A DNA stretch of 64,000 nt from Coenobita brevimanus (lineage: Eukaryota; Arthropoda; Malacostraca; Decapoda; Coenobitidae). Positions 9,821 through 22,222 of the stretch are shown piece by piece. Each line of letters opens with the position of its first letter. Position 1 is the first letter of the stretch. Below the pieces are notes generated by a model. The model made no database searches. It worked only from the letters and a program-made list of their open reading frames with translations, and was not told the DNA's origin. The translations under genes were made by a program, and so were the position numbers. The DNA lies in contig JAVRFU010000151.1 of assembly GCA_032717465.1 (NCBI GenBank), forward strand, positions 1 through 64,000, read 5' to 3'.

Positions 9821-11573
9821 TGTGGGTGTGGTAGCTGTGCAGCGTGTGAGTATTTTTAGGGCCTTGTTCTGTATGGTCTGTAGAGTGTTGTAGTGTGTTT
9901 TGGTGAGGTTAGAAGCCCAGGCAGGGCTTGCATAATTCATCACTGTACGTATGTATTGTTTGTATACTGTGGTGATGGTTTCTTTGTTGTGTCCGAATGT
10001 TGTATGGGCAAGTGACCTCGAGGCATTGAGTCTTAGTGTTATTTTAATGTTTGTGATGTGTTGTTTAAATGACATTGATGTACTGTATGTTAAGCCGGGT
10101 ACACACACGCGAACAGAACACCGTATCGTAACAATGCCGTGTTGGGCGACGAATATACGGGTAACAAGGAGTGGAAATGATGAGTCTGTAACCGAACCTC
10201 GTCGCGTCGCGAACTGTCATGCGTCCCACCTCAAACAGTCGGAGTCAGTCCGTGTTTGGAGGTTGTTCTCACAATGGCAAGTTTACCTGTCGCAGCTGCC
10301 GCGTATATTTATATACAGTATCATACAGTGAAGGGGAGAAAGGAAAGAAAATGGGGGCAGTCACAGTGGTACATTACTCTAAAAACCTGTGTTATATATT
10401 TTTATGTTTAGGGACCAGCCTCATACTGATTACTGAGCAGACTCGGTGTAGCGGCTGTACCCAGTTGATAGGTGGCGGACACACGTCCCGTCCCCACATT
10501 GCGTAACCTCACCCTGTAACATCCTTTGATGCGACGCGCAAAAACCGACAATTGGTGGATCGGCAGCGAAGCTCAACGCATAACATATATGTTCGCTCGG
10601 GTGTTACCAGTGACGTTACGAGGTCCCGTCCACATAGGCGTTTTTGTTACACGACGGGGTTAAGTTACGATGTTCTGTTCGCGTGTGAGTACCCGCTTTA
10701 CACCAAGGATTTTGTGTGTGTGTGTGTGTGTGTGTGTGGTAGGGGAGTGTTGTTTATGGTGAGGTGTGGGATGTGACAGTTCTGCTGTGCAGTTTGTGAG
10801 AAGAGTCACTGTAGATTTGCCTGGGGCTAGTTTGAGCCTGTTTGTGGTGAACCATTCGTGTAGTGTGCTGAGGTAAGGTTGAATTTCAGGTCTGTAAGAA
10901 GGGTGTTTGTGGAGTGTAGTGGCCTAAAGCCATGATGTGACTGGGCTAATGGAATGTGAGGTGTGACTTGTTGTACTATCAGTCGTTCAGTGACTAAAGA
11001 AGGGGTGCAGAGGAGTGTGATGGGGCGATGTGACGAGGGTAACGTAGGGTCTTTGTTGGGTTTAGGGTTAGTGATGATATTGCCATGGTTCAAGATGTTG
11101 GGTATTATGTTGTGAGTAGCTGTTGTTTGATATGTTGGCGAGTGCTTGTATGCCTTGTGGTCATAGGTGTTTAAGGTGAATGTTGCTTATGTTGTCTGGT
11201 CCACCGGCAGATGAGTGCTTGAGGTTGTTAGTGACGTGCTTCGTCTGGTTATAAGTGAAAGGTGCGTAGTCTGAGTTTGTGGGGAACTGTCGCTTACGTC
11301 GGATGATACGTCGGTCTTTGGGACGGTGGTTTAGATGGCTGACTTGTGAAAAGTGATTGATGACAGTGCTTGTTGTTTGAGGGTATGGTGTCTCTTTGTT
11401 GTGATGACAGCGTGTGATTGTGTGGTGTTGCTGTTGGAAAGTGTGATGCTGTTTAGTGTTTCGTAGACTTTGCTGATGTTTGTTTTCCGGTCAAGTGTTT
11501 GGAGGTAATTTTTCCAGTTTAGTGCTTGCTGTTCTGATATTTTATTGTTTATTTGAGTGTTGAGTTCTTGCGT
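9821..11573 (-). pseudogene. Jockey-like LINE ORF2, unit 2, RT core deleted
   Basis: It retains KPNKDPTLPSSHRPITLL and HHGFRPLHSTNTLLTDL (about 10880-11060) and the thumb YASPAWASNL (about 9900-9935). The catalytic YADDI block is lost in the deletion near 10881, where LTDLKF joins directly to NLTSAHYTNGS. An extra pre-RT segment (ISEQQALNWKNYLQTLDRK) is kept at about 11470-11545. Confidence 0.8.
10093..10697. mobile_element. PIF/Harbinger-like MITE, unit 2
   Basis: Same inverted ends as the unit 1 copy and the same LINE position. TTA flanks lie at 10090-10092 and 10698-10700. It carries a longer (TG)n just outside its right end. Confidence 0.85.
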
Positions 11574-11905
11574 ACACATGTATCCATGGCATGTGCACAT
11601 AATGATCCATTAACTCTACATCTATATGTATGTATAGGTATATAGTGTTATGTGCACATACCAATCCATCAACATTGGTTACACATGTATGTATGTGTCA
11701 TGTGCATACGATCCATTAATTTTAGTAATGAATGTATGTCATGTGTACACAATGATCCCTTACCCTTGGTTATGTCTGTATGTATGTGTCATGTGCACAT
11801 CATCCCTTACCTTGGGTTACGTATATATGTATGTATGCAAAAATGTATGCATGTATGTAATCATGTATCTATGAATGTATGTGTGTTGTCATATGCACAT
11901 AACGA
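11574..11905. repeat. CATGTGCACAT/ATGT satellite, unit 2
   Basis: Near-identical to the block at 8766-9120, with small changes in ATGT copy number. Confidence 0.8.
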
Positions 11906-12592
11906 TCGAATGACAAGTAACTCTGCATCCAATTGATACCACAGTGATTCGGGGCTTTGAACTTCCGCCAATAACACGTTAATTGAAGCATTCATAGCGA
12001 CACTGGCATGCAGGACCAGCAGTCGTTGATCAGATGCGAGGGAGTACACGTGATCCCCACATCCTCCGTAAATTTACGTCGTGGCAAGTAGCAGTGGTAC
12101 CCTTACCGATAGTGAAGGAGACCTTGTCTGTCACAAATATTTTGACAGTCATTACCTACGCTTGTGTGCTAATCTACTGAACATCAGTGAGTGTCTAGAG
12201 CTGAAATATGGTTTGATATTACTAGTCGTAACATCTAACAGTGTGTGTGGCTAATTTGCGTGTGTTTTGTTTTCTATTTTTACACCAGTCACGATAAGTC
12301 ATTATGTCACGCTCAAGACCACGGGCGTTGACTGACCAGCAGTTGGAGGATATGGTCAATAGTACCATTTTCCCTTAGGAAATTATAATGGAACCCCTCG
12401 ATAGCCACGATATTGACACGGATGGTGAAGAACCGGAGACTGTGATACAATGTACTGAAAATGTGGGAGATACAGGTATATCTGACTCGTGTTATAGTGA
12501 CGCCGCAAAAGGCACCTCCTAATGTTAGTGTGATACCACAAGAGGCGGTGCCAGTCCCCTCAATGTCCGTGAGTGGCTCAGCAGTGCCAGGC
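11906..12592 (+). pseudogene. Truncated piggyBac-like 5' gene region, unit 2
   Basis: Copy of 9121-9820, with ATG at 12304, the same in-frame TAG, and a stop at 12520-12522. The shared stop shows the defect predates the tandem duplication. Confidence 0.4.
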
Positions 12593-14762
12593 TGTGGGTG
12601 TGGTAGCTGTGCAGCGTGTGAGTATTTTTAGGGCCTTGTTCTGTATGGTCTGTAGAGTGTTGTAGTGTGTTTTGGTGAGGTTAGAAGCCCAGGCAGGGCT
12701 TGCATAATTCATCACTGTACGTATGTATTGTTTGTATACTGTGGTGATGGTTTCTTTGTTGTGTCCGAATGTTGTATGGGCAAGTGACCTCCAGGCACTG
12801 AGTCTTGGTGTTACTTTAATGTTTGTGATGTGTTGTTTAAATGACACTGATGTACTGTATGTTAAGCCGGGTACACACACGCGAACAGAACACCGTATCG
12901 TAACAAGGCCGTGTTGGGCAACGAAGATAGGGGTAACAAGGTGTGGAAATGATGAGTTCGTAACCGAACCTCGTCGCGTCATTAGCTGTCATGCGTCCCA
13001 CCTCTAACAGTCGGAGTCAGTCCGTGTTTGGAGGTTGTTCACACAATGGCAAGTTTACCTGTCGCAGCTGCCGCGTATATTTATATACATTATCATACAG
13101 TGAAGAGGAGAAAGGAAAGAAAATGGGGGCAGTCACAGTGGTACATTACTCTAAAAACCTGTTATATATATTTTTGTTTAGGGACCAGCCTCATACTGAT
13201 TACTGAGCAGACTCGGCGTAGCGGCTGTACCCAGTTGATAGGTGTCGGACACACGTCCCGTCCACACATTGCGTAACCTCACCCTGTAACATCGTTTGAT
13301 GCGACGCGCAAAAACCGACAATTGGTGGATCGGCAGCGAAGCTCAACGCATAACATATATGTTCGCTCGGGTGTCACCAGTGACGTTACGAGGTCCCGTT
13401 CACACAGGCGTTTTTGTTACACGACGGGGTTACGTTACGATGTTCTGTTCGCGTGTGTGTACCCGCTTTACACCAAGGATTTTGTGTGTGTGTGTGTGGT
13501 AGGGGAGTGTTGTTTATGGTGAGGTGTGGCATGTGAATGTTATGCTGTCCAGTTTGAGAGAAGCGTCACTGTAGATTTGGCTGGGGCTAGTTTGAGCCTG
13601 TTTGTGGTGAACCATTCGTGTAGTGTGTTGAGGTAAGGTTGAATGATGTGTGCAGCTGTGTTTGCGTTTTGGTGCGTATTGTTATATCATCTGCATAGCA
13701 AGCTATGTGTATCTGTGGTGCGTGGGGTGTGGGTACGTCGTGTATGTATAGCTTAAAGAGTGTACGGGTCAGAAGACTGACCGGCAAATGTTACGTGTGC
13801 ACATCTGCCTGCTAAGTAGTTTGCCAGCCATCGTTTTCTTATTGTGCATGTTTGAGTATTTTGTTTGTGAGGCTGTGGCGGGGGATGGCATCAAAAGCTT
13901 TGCTAATGTCTAGTGTGATTAGGATTGTTCTGTGTGGTGGCCTAGCTGAATTCATGCCATCGAAAACTCTCTGTGTAAGGTCTGTAAGAAGGGTGTTTGT
14001 GGAGTGTAGTGGCCTAAAGCCATGATGTGACTGGGCTAGGGGAATGTGAGGTGTGACTAGTTGTAGTGTCAGTCGTTCAGTGACTTAAGAAGGGGTGCAG
14101 AGGAGTGTGATGGGGCGATGTGACGAGGGTAACGTAGGGTCTTTGTTGGGTTTAGGGTTAGTGATGATATTGCCATGCTTCAAGATGTTGGGTATTATGT
14201 TGTATGAGTAGCTGTTGTTTGATATGTTGGTGAGTGCTTGTATGCCTTGTGGTCATAGGTGTTTAAGGTGAATGTTGCTTATGTTGTCTGGTCCACCGGC
14301 AGATGAGTGCTTGAGGTTGTTAATGACGTGCTTCGTCTGGTTATAAGTGAAAGGTGCGTAGTCTGAGTTTGTGGGGAACTGTCGCTTACGTCGGATGATA
14401 CGCCGGTCTTTGGAATGGTGGTTTAGATGGCTGACTTGTGAAAAGTGATTGATGACAGTGCTTGTTCTTTGAGGGTATGGTGTCTCTTTGTTGTGATGAC
14501 AGCGTGTGATTGTGTGGTGTTGCTGTTGGAAAGTGTGATGCTGTTTAGTGTTTCGTAGACTTTGCTGATGTTTGTTTTCCGGTCAAGTGTTTGGAGGTAA
14601 TTTTTCCAGTTTTGTGCTTGCTGTTCTGATATTTTATTGTTTATTTGAGTGTTGAGGTCTTGCATTTGTATTTGTTGTACGGTGTCTTGTGTATGGAGTG
14701 TTGGGGAGTGTCGTAGTGTGTCCCGTTGTTTGATGAGGCCTTGAATTTCTGGTGTGAAGTAC
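12593..14762 (-). pseudogene. Jockey-like LINE ORF2, unit 3
   Basis: This copy has the most complete pre-RT region: PEIQGLIKQRDTLR and ISEQQAQNWKNYLQTLDRK (about 14560-14760). It also has YADDITIRT (about 13680), and a thumb at about 12660-12720. It is frame-broken and lacks the zinc-knuckle C terminus seen in unit 1. Confidence 0.8.
12865..13467. mobile_element. PIF/Harbinger-like MITE, unit 3
   Basis: Same ends and position as in units 1 and 2, with TTA at 12862-12864 and 13468-13470. Confidence 0.85.
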
Positions 14763-15145
14763 ACATGTATCCATGGCATGTGCACATAATGATCCATTAA
14801 CTCTACGTCTGTATGTATGTATATAGTGTTACGTGCACATGATCCAATAACTCTGGTTATTTATGTACCGTATGTATAATTGTATGCCATGTGCACATAC
14901 CAATCCATCAACATTGGTTACACATGTATGTATGTGTCATGTGCATACGATCCATTAATTTTAGTAATGTATGTATGTCATGTGTACACAATGATCCCTT
15001 ACCTTTGGTTATGTCTGTATGTATGTGTCATGTGCACATCATCCCTTACCTTGGGTTACGTATATATGTATGTATGCAAGAATGTATGCATGTACGTAAT
15101 CATGTATCTATGAATGTATGTGTGTTGTCATATGCACATAACGAT
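14763..15145. repeat. CATGTGCACAT/ATGT satellite, unit 3
   Basis: Same family as the unit 1 and 2 blocks, with one additional module. Confidence 0.8.
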
Positions 15146-15830
15146 CGAATGACAAGTACTCTGGATCCAATTGATACCACAGTGATTCGGGGCTTTGAAC
15201 TTCCGCCAATAACACGACAATTGAAGCATTCATAGCAACAATGGCATGCAGGACCAGCAGTCCTGGATCAGATGCGAGGGAGTACACGTGATCCCCACAT
15301 CCTCCGTAAATTTACGTCGTGGCAAGTAGCAGTGGTACCCTTACCGATAGTGAAGGAGACCTTGTCTGTCACAAATATTTTGACAGTCATTACCTACGCT
15401 TGTGCGCTAATCTACTGAACATCAGTGAGTGTCTAGAGCTGAAATATGGTTTGATATTACTAGTCGTAACATCTAACAGTGTGTGTGGCTAATTTGCGTG
15501 TGTTTTGTTTTCTATTTTTACACCAGTCACGATAAGTCATTATGTCACGCTCAAGACCACGGCCGTTGACTGACCAGCAGTTGGAGGATATGGTCAATAG
15601 TACCATTTTCCCTTAGGAAATTATAATGGAACCCCTCGATAGCCACGATATTGACACGGATGGTGAAGAACCGGAGACTGTGATACAATGTACTGAAAAT
15701 GTGGGAGATACAGGTATATCTGACTCGTGTTATAGTGACGCCGCAAAAGGCACCTCCTAATGTTAGTGTGATACCACAAGAGGCGGTGCCAGTCCCCTCA
15801 ATGTCCGTGAGTGGCTCAGCAGTGCCAGGC
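15146..15830 (+). pseudogene. Truncated piggyBac-like 5' gene region, unit 3
   Basis: Copy with ATG at 15542, the shared in-frame TAG and a stop at 15758-15760. It is almost identical to unit 2, so units 2-4 look closest to each other. Confidence 0.4.
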
Positions 15831-17732
15831 TGTGGGTGTGGTAGCTGTGCAGCGTGTGAGTATTTTTAGGGCCTTGTTCTGTATGGTCTGTAGAGTGTTG
15901 TAGTGTGTTTTGGTGAGGTTAGAAGCCCAGGCAGGGCTTGCATAATTCATCACTGTACGTATGTATTGTTTGTATACTGTGGTGATGGTTTCTTTGTTGT
16001 GTCCGAATGTTGTATGGGCAAGTGACCTCCAGGCACTGAGTCTTGGTGTTACTTTAATGTTTGTGATGTGTTGTTTAAATGACACTGATGTACTGTATGT
16101 TAAGCCGGGTACACACACGCGAACAGAACACCGTATCGTAACAAGGCCGTGTTGGGCAACGAAGATAGGGGTAACAAGGTGTGGAAATGATGAGTTCGTA
16201 ACCGAACCTCGTCGCGTCATTAGCTGTCATGCGTCCCACCTCTAACAGTGGGAGTCAGTCCGTGTTGGAGGTTGTTCTCACAATGGCAAGTTTACCTGTC
16301 GCAGCTGCCGCGTATATTTATATACATTATCATACAGTGAAGAGGAGAAAGGAAAGAAAATGGGGGCAGTCACAGTGGTACATTACTCTAAAAACCTGTT
16401 ATATATATTTTTGTTTAGGGACCAGCCTCATACTGATTACTGAGCAGACTCGGCGTAGCGGCTGTACCCAGTTGATAGGTGTCGGACACACGTCCCGTCC
16501 ACACATTGCGTAACCTCACCCTGTAACATCGTTTGATGCGACGCGCAAAAACCGACAATTGGTGGATCGGTAGCGAAGCTCAACGCATAACATATATGTT
16601 CGCTCGGTTGTTACCAGTGACGTTACGAGGTCCCGTCCACATAGGCGTTTTTGTTACACGACGGGGTTAAGTTACGATGTTCTGTTCGCGTGTGTACCCG
16701 GCTTTACACCAAGGATTTTGTGTGTGTGTGTGTGGTAGGGGAGTGTTGTTTGTGGTGAGGTGTGGGATGTGAATGTTCTGCTGTCCAGTTTGTGAGAAGA
16801 GTCACTGTAGATTTGGCTGGGGCTAGTTTGAGCCTGTTTGTGGTGAACCATTCGTGTAGTGTGTTGAGGTAAGGTTGAATGATGTGTGCAGCTGTGTTTG
16901 CGTTTTGGTGCGTACGTGTTATATCATCTGCATAGCAAGCTATGTGTATCTGTGGTGTGTAGGGTGCGGGTACGTCGTGTATGTATAGGTTAAAGAGTGT
17001 AGGGGTCAGAAGACTGACCGGCAAATGTTACGTGTGCACATCTGCCTGCTAAGTAGTTTGCCAGCCATCGTTTTCTTATTGTGCATGTTTGAGTATTTTG
17101 TTTGTGAGGTTGTGGCGGGGGATGGCATCAAAAGCTCTGCTAATGTCTAGTGTGATTAGGATTGTTCTGTGTGGTGGCCTAGCTGAATTCATGCCATCGA
17201 AAACTCTCTGTGTAAGGTCTGTAAGAAGGGTGTTTGTGGAGTGTAGTGGCCTAAAGCCATGATGTGACTGGGCTAGGGGAATGTAAGGTGTGACTTGTTG
17301 TACTATCAGTCGTTCAGTGACTTAAGAAGGGGTGCAGAGGAGTGTGATGGGGCGATGTGACGAGGGTAACGTGGAGTCTTTGCTGGGTTTAGGGTTAGTG
17401 ATGATATTGCCATGCTTCAAGATGTTGGGTATTATGTTGTGTGAGTAGCTGTTGTTTGATATGTTGGCGAGTGCTTGTATGCCTTGTGGTCATAGGTGTT
17501 TAAGGTGAATGTTGCTTATGTTGTCTGGTCCACCGGCAGATGAGTGCTTGAGGTTGTTAATGACGTGCTTCGTCTGGTTATAAGTGAAAGGTGCGTAGTC
17601 TGAGTTTGTGGGGAACTGTCGCTTACGTCGGATGATACGCCGGTCTTTGGGATGGTGGTTTAGATGGCTGACTTGTGAAAAGTGATTGATGACAGTGCTT
17701 GTTGTTTGAGGGTATGGTGTCTCTTTGTTGTG
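15831..17732 (-). pseudogene. Jockey-like LINE ORF2, unit 4
   Basis: Contains YADDIT (about 16920), FRPLHSTNTLLTDL-type (about 17210-17260) and thumb motifs (about 15890-15950). It is frame-broken like its sisters. The 5' side is cut at 17732. Confidence 0.8.
16103..16703. mobile_element. PIF/Harbinger-like MITE, unit 4
   Basis: Same inverted ends, with TTA flanks at 16100-16102 and 16704-16706. Confidence 0.85.
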
Positions 17733-17845
17733 GTTACGTATATATGTATGTATGCAAGAATGTATGCATGTATGTAATCATGTATCTATGAATGTGTATG
17801 TAGTTTTACCGATAAGAAAATAGAAAAATATACATATATATATTA

Positions 17846-18130
17846 TGTACACTCGCTGCAGAGAGTATCGGTGCACTGTGGGTCCGATGTCATCGGGAAT
17901 GATTCGACCATGTGGCAGTGATAGCCCGTTAAGACCTGTATATATTATAACATTTACGGCCATTGCCTACTCATTATGAAGGACATAAGAGGTATCTGAT
18001 ATAGCAGTCATCTATCGTCAGAGATCCCTGCGTGTGAGAGGACAGAACCGTAATTTCCAGTTTCCTTTGTTCAGTGTGTCGTAATATTTAACCCATATTC
18101 TGCACCGATACTCTCAGGAGCGAGTGTACA
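17846..18130. mobile_element. Small MITE-like element with about 38-bp inverted ends
   Basis: The left end TGTACACTCGCTGCAGAGAG continues TATCGGTGCA and is matched in reverse complement at 18092-18130 (TGCACCGATACTCTCAGGAG, then CGAGTGTACA). The length is 285 bp and there is no coding capacity. The target duplication is unclear and the superfamily is not assigned. Confidence 0.65.
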
Positions 18131-18564
18131 TGTTGTAATGACACAATACACATGTATCAATAAATTCACATACAAAATGCATTACAGTACATAACATATA
18201 TATGTATCATTAGCATAAACCTGAAAACGCACGTACAATAAATGCCAACTATCATTCACTTAGGGTAGATGGCTGCGTTCGCTGGACAGCCATGCTGACA
18301 TTCCATGATTGTTCAACAAGGGTTAATTGGGGCCTTGTTGCCCCTAATTCATAATGCAATACAAATGACTCACATTCCACTAATCTGTTATAGTTCCTGT
18401 TTAGAATTTAGTCCAAACTAGTACTAATGGCACCATTTCTTTACTAGTTTTGGGTCAATATATCAAGGATGTCTTATATTTACATTTCCATATGGTTTAA
18501 TTTGTACTGATAAAATGTAGTCTTGTATTTTTGGTATAATTTTCTTCCCTAGGGTTAACTCTGG
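18131..18564. other. Unrecognised AT-rich spacer
   Basis: No convincing frame, repeat or RNA gene seen. Confidence 0.4.
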
Positions 18565-19160
18565 TTAGCCTATGTATGTATGTATGTCATGTGCACATGA
18601 TCCATTACCTATGGTTACGTGTATACCTATGTATGCATGTATGTAGTGTCATGTGCACATAATCCATTACCATTATGTATGTATCTATCTATGTGTCATG
18701 TGCACATAATGATCCCTTGACTTCGGTTGTCTCTATATATGCATGTACGTATTTATATGTAGTCATGTGCATATGATCCAATAACTTTATGTACGTATGT
18801 ACGAACCGCACATAATGATCCACTGACTGGTTACGTCTGTATGTATCTAAGTAGTGTATAACGATCCATTACCCCTGGTTAGGTATGTATGTACGTATGC
18901 AGTGTCATGTGCACATAATCCATTACTTTGGGTTACTTATGTCATGTGCATATGACCTTTGGTTACGTATATATGTACGTAAATATGTATGTATGTAGTC
19001 ATGTACACTTAGTGATCCATTACCTTTGGCCACGTATGTATGTATGTACGTATGTATGTAGGTAGGTTGGTAGTCATTGTACATAACGATCCATTACCTT
19101 TGGTTACGAATGAATGTATACTGTATATGTATGTAGTGTCATGTGCACATAAGCCATTAA
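18565..19160. repeat. Diverged CATGTGCACAT/ATGT satellite block
   Basis: About nine diverged modules with GTCATGTGCACATAATCCATT and TTTGGTTACGTATGTATG. It is older and less uniform than the blocks inside the composite units. Confidence 0.75.
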
Positions 19161-19640
19161 GCTGATAAGGGCGATAACCTTATAACCTTATATTTGTCAC
19201 TTTAGATAAGTACAAGCAATATGCGCAAATTAGACATCAGGAATGACTAATGAACTCAGTAATAGCTCACTGTGGCACGACGATAACAAGCCACTCCATT
19301 GGCCAGTTCTTGACGCCCATTACACACATAATTAACCGTAAAAAGTTATTTAAATGAAGCATGACAACAAATATTTCATATTATTTCATAACACAGTTTG
19401 TATAGTTTTTAAGAATTACTACATTCAGACGAGAGTAAGCCAGCCTGAGTCAGACACGTAATGAGCTATGTTCCGAAACGGTAGCACGCTGGACCCCTGA
19501 GTGCAGAGCCACGACGCTACTCAGTTGTCAGTGAGATGTGCACCACAGCACGACGAGGTGATGGAGCGGGTGGCCTCGTGTCATCTGTCCGCAGTTGTAC
19601 GTTGTCGTTGTTTAAAGGCTCCAACATGCTTGCATGTGTC
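19161..19640. other. Spacer with a short RTE-like LINE tail
   Basis: Mostly unrecognised. At 19613-19652 the sequence AAAGGCTCCAACATGCTTGC plus ATGTGTCGCCCTTGG matches, on the minus strand, the 3' tail of the RTE-like LINE also seen at 54604-54675 and 63008-63033. Confidence 0.5.
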
Positions 19641-19659
19641 GCCCTTGGTGACAAACATA

Positions 19660-21260
19660 CATACATAACCAGTTAATTGACCATTATGCACACGTGACAC
19701 TACATACATACATATACATACATACGTAACCAAAGTTAATGGCTCATTATGTGCACATGACACTACATACATACATATACATACATGCATACGTAACCAC
19801 ACTACATACATACATATACATACATGCATACGTAACTACACTACATACATACATATACATACATGCATACGTAACTACACTACATACATACATATACATA
19901 CATGCATACGTAACTACACTACATACATACATATACATACATGCATACGTAACTACACTACATACATACATATACATACATGCATACGTAACCTACACTA
20001 CATACATACATATACATACATGCATACGTAACTACACTACATACATACATATACATACATGCATACGTAACTACACTACATACATACATATACATACATG
20101 CATACGTAACCACACTACATACATACATATACATACATGCATACGTAACTACACTACATACATACATATACATACATGCATACGTAACTACACTACATAC
20201 ATACATATACATACATGCATACGTAACTACACTACATACATACATATACATACATGCATACGTAACACAACTTATAACATACATATACATACATGCATAC
20301 GTAACTACACTACATACATACATATACATACATGCATACGTAACTACACTACATACATACATATACATACATGCATACGTAACTACACTACATACATACA
20401 TATACATACATGCATACGTAACTACACTACATACATACATATACATACATGCATACGTAACTACACTACATACATACATATACATACATGCATACGTAAC
20501 TACACTACATACATACATATACATACATGCATACGTAACTACACTACATACATACATATACATACATGCATACGTAACTACACTACATACATACATATAC
20601 ATACATGCATACGTAACTACACTACATACATACATATACATACATGCATACGTAACTACACTACATACATACATATACATACATGCATACGTAACTACAC
20701 TACATACATACATATACATACATGCATACGTAACTACACTACATACATACATATACATACATGCATACGTAACCACACTACATACATACATATACATACA
20801 TGCATACGTAACCCAAGTTAATGGCTCATTATGTGCACATGACACTATACATTTGTACATACATACGTAACCAAAGGTAATGGATCGTTATGTACACATG
20901 ACCCTACCTACATACATACATAACCACCAAAGTCAGTGGATAAATATGTACACATGACACTAAAATACGTATGTGCGTATATACATGTATACATCATACA
21001 TACCGGTACATGACCAAAGGTAATGGATCATTATGTACACATGACTACATATATACATACATATACACATAATCAAAGGAAATGGATCATTATGTAGACA
21101 TGACTACATACATATTTACATACATACGTAACCAAAGGTAATGAGTCTCCATAAGTAACCAAAAGTAATGGATTTGGTGCACATGACACTGCATACATAC
21201 GTACATACATAACCATGTGCACATGATTTATTAACTCTGGCTACGTTTGAATGTATGTGT
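19660..21260. repeat. Satellite block in reverse orientation with a uniform 39-bp core array
   Basis: The flanks (19660-19790 and 20816-21260) carry GTGCACATGACACTACATAC and GTAACCAAAGTTAATGG, the reverse complement of the family at 18565-19160. The core, about 19790-20815, is about 26 tandem copies of a 39-bp unit (starts ACTACACTACATACATACAT, ends ATGCATACGTA), almost identical apart from a few variants (near 19990, 20110 and 20265-20285). As 39 is a multiple of three, long false frames of 13-residue repeats open on both strands. Confidence 0.9.
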
Positions 21261-21284
21261 GTACTACAGGTGTTGAGGACATCA

Positions 21285-21735
21285 CTCATGGTGCCAAACT
21301 TGGTGAAATGGAGTATATATAGTAACACATTCTGATCTTTTGAATACGATAAAAACACATTCTGATCTTTGAGTAACACATTATTAACATTTTCCGATCT
21401 TTTCAGTAACAAATTATTAACATATTACTTTGAGTGACATTATTAACACATTCCGATCACTGAGTAACACATCAACACATTCCAGTCTTTTCAGTAACAT
21501 AGTGACACATCCCAGTCTTTTCAGTAACACACCTGTAAAACGTTCTGATCCTTTCAGTAACAGTATATATTAACACATTGATCTTTTGAGTAACACAGTA
21601 AGGTACAGTACAAGTAACATGCTAGTAACACAGTCTGATCTCTGAATAACACTAATAACACACGCCGATCTCCTGAGTAGCACTGTCGTAACACACTGTT
21701 CTTCTGCCCCCATCTGCATAACACACTCCAACACG
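21285..21735. repeat. AGTAACACATTCTGATCTTT minisatellite, first block
   Basis: About a dozen irregular units of 25-45 bp sharing AGTAACAC, ATTAACACATTC and GATCTTTTGAG or GATCTTTTCAG. The same family reappears at 29470-29655. Confidence 0.75.
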
Positions 21736-21847
21736 TAATCATGTACCTGTAAGTGATGGCAACAATTAGTCGGGTAGGGGCAAGTATATACTGACGCTGT
21801 TTTCAGAAGAGTAAACCCCCGCTTTCCCAAACCCCACTAGACCAGAT

Positions 21848-21898
21848 CTATCTATCTATCTATTGCCAGACGCCATAATCCCGTACGGGGTGGCCATT
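21848..21898 (-). mobile_element. RTE-like LINE 3' tip with TATC tail
   Basis: A short (TCTA)n followed by TTGCCAGACGCC and CCCGTACGGGGTGGCC. On the minus strand this is the last codons and short 3' end of the RTE-like LINE found at 42811-44343. Confidence 0.65.
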
Positions 21899-21994
21899 TG
21901 ACTCTGAGTTATTTGTTTTACAGGGAGGGGCACTAACCCTCCACCAACCCACTTGACAGGTAGGGAGCACGTATGGTTTGGTTATATGGTTACC

Positions 21995-22222
21995 ACCCAG
22001 CGTTGTAAATGGTTTCTTGGCTAACAGGAAACCATTTGGCTTGTCACTCAATGTAAAGCCACCTGTAACGGAAAGAAAAGCATTAAGTAGTGACAGGAAA
22101 GATGGGAGAAATAGGAAGAGAGGAGGGCAGGCACAGAAAAAGAATGATAAAGGCTAAGGAAGAAATAGGCAGCACTACATCAAGTGAGTGGATGATGGTC
22201 GCCACCACCTACCACTAACTAG
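21995..22222 (+). repeat. Interspersed repeat with AATGGTTTCTTGG hairpin, copy 1
   Basis: It begins with an imperfect palindrome (ATGGTTTCTTGG ... AGGAAACCAT), followed by a purine-rich stretch, and ends GTGAGTGGATGATGG. It is near-identical to 29915-30121 in the same orientation. A shorter relative at 53908-54005 lies directly 3' of a LINE C terminus, so it is probably a LINE 3' UTR. Confidence 0.65.

Larger units (their letters stand above)
9821..12592. repeat. Composite tandem unit 2 (about 2.77 kb)
   Basis: Same order as unit 1. It is shorter mainly because about 335 bp of the LINE is deleted near 10881, removing the ADDI motif and part of the palm. Confidence 0.9.
12593..15830. repeat. 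Composite tandem unit 3 (about 3.24 kb)
   Basis: The longest unit. It keeps about 110 bp more of the LINE 5' side (about 14655-14762) than units 1 and 2, and an extra satellite module at about 14820-14890. Confidence 0.9.
15831..17797. repeat. Composite tandem unit 4, truncated
   Basis: It follows the unit order until about 17732, where the LINE jumps to the last about 65 bp of the satellite (TTACGTATATATGTATG). It then ends at about 17797 in unrelated DNA, so the array terminates through an internal deletion. Confidence 0.85.

Noticed and set aside
19739..20860. Plus (360 codons) and minus (300 codons) frames with 13-residue repeats
   Set aside because: Both follow from a 39-bp tandem array. 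There is no promoter, splice or domain support.
21995..22030. Hairpin ATGGTTTCTTGG/AGGAAACCAT as a ribozyme or terminator
   Set aside because: No catalytic core motif, and it recurs as part of an interspersed LINE 3' repeat.
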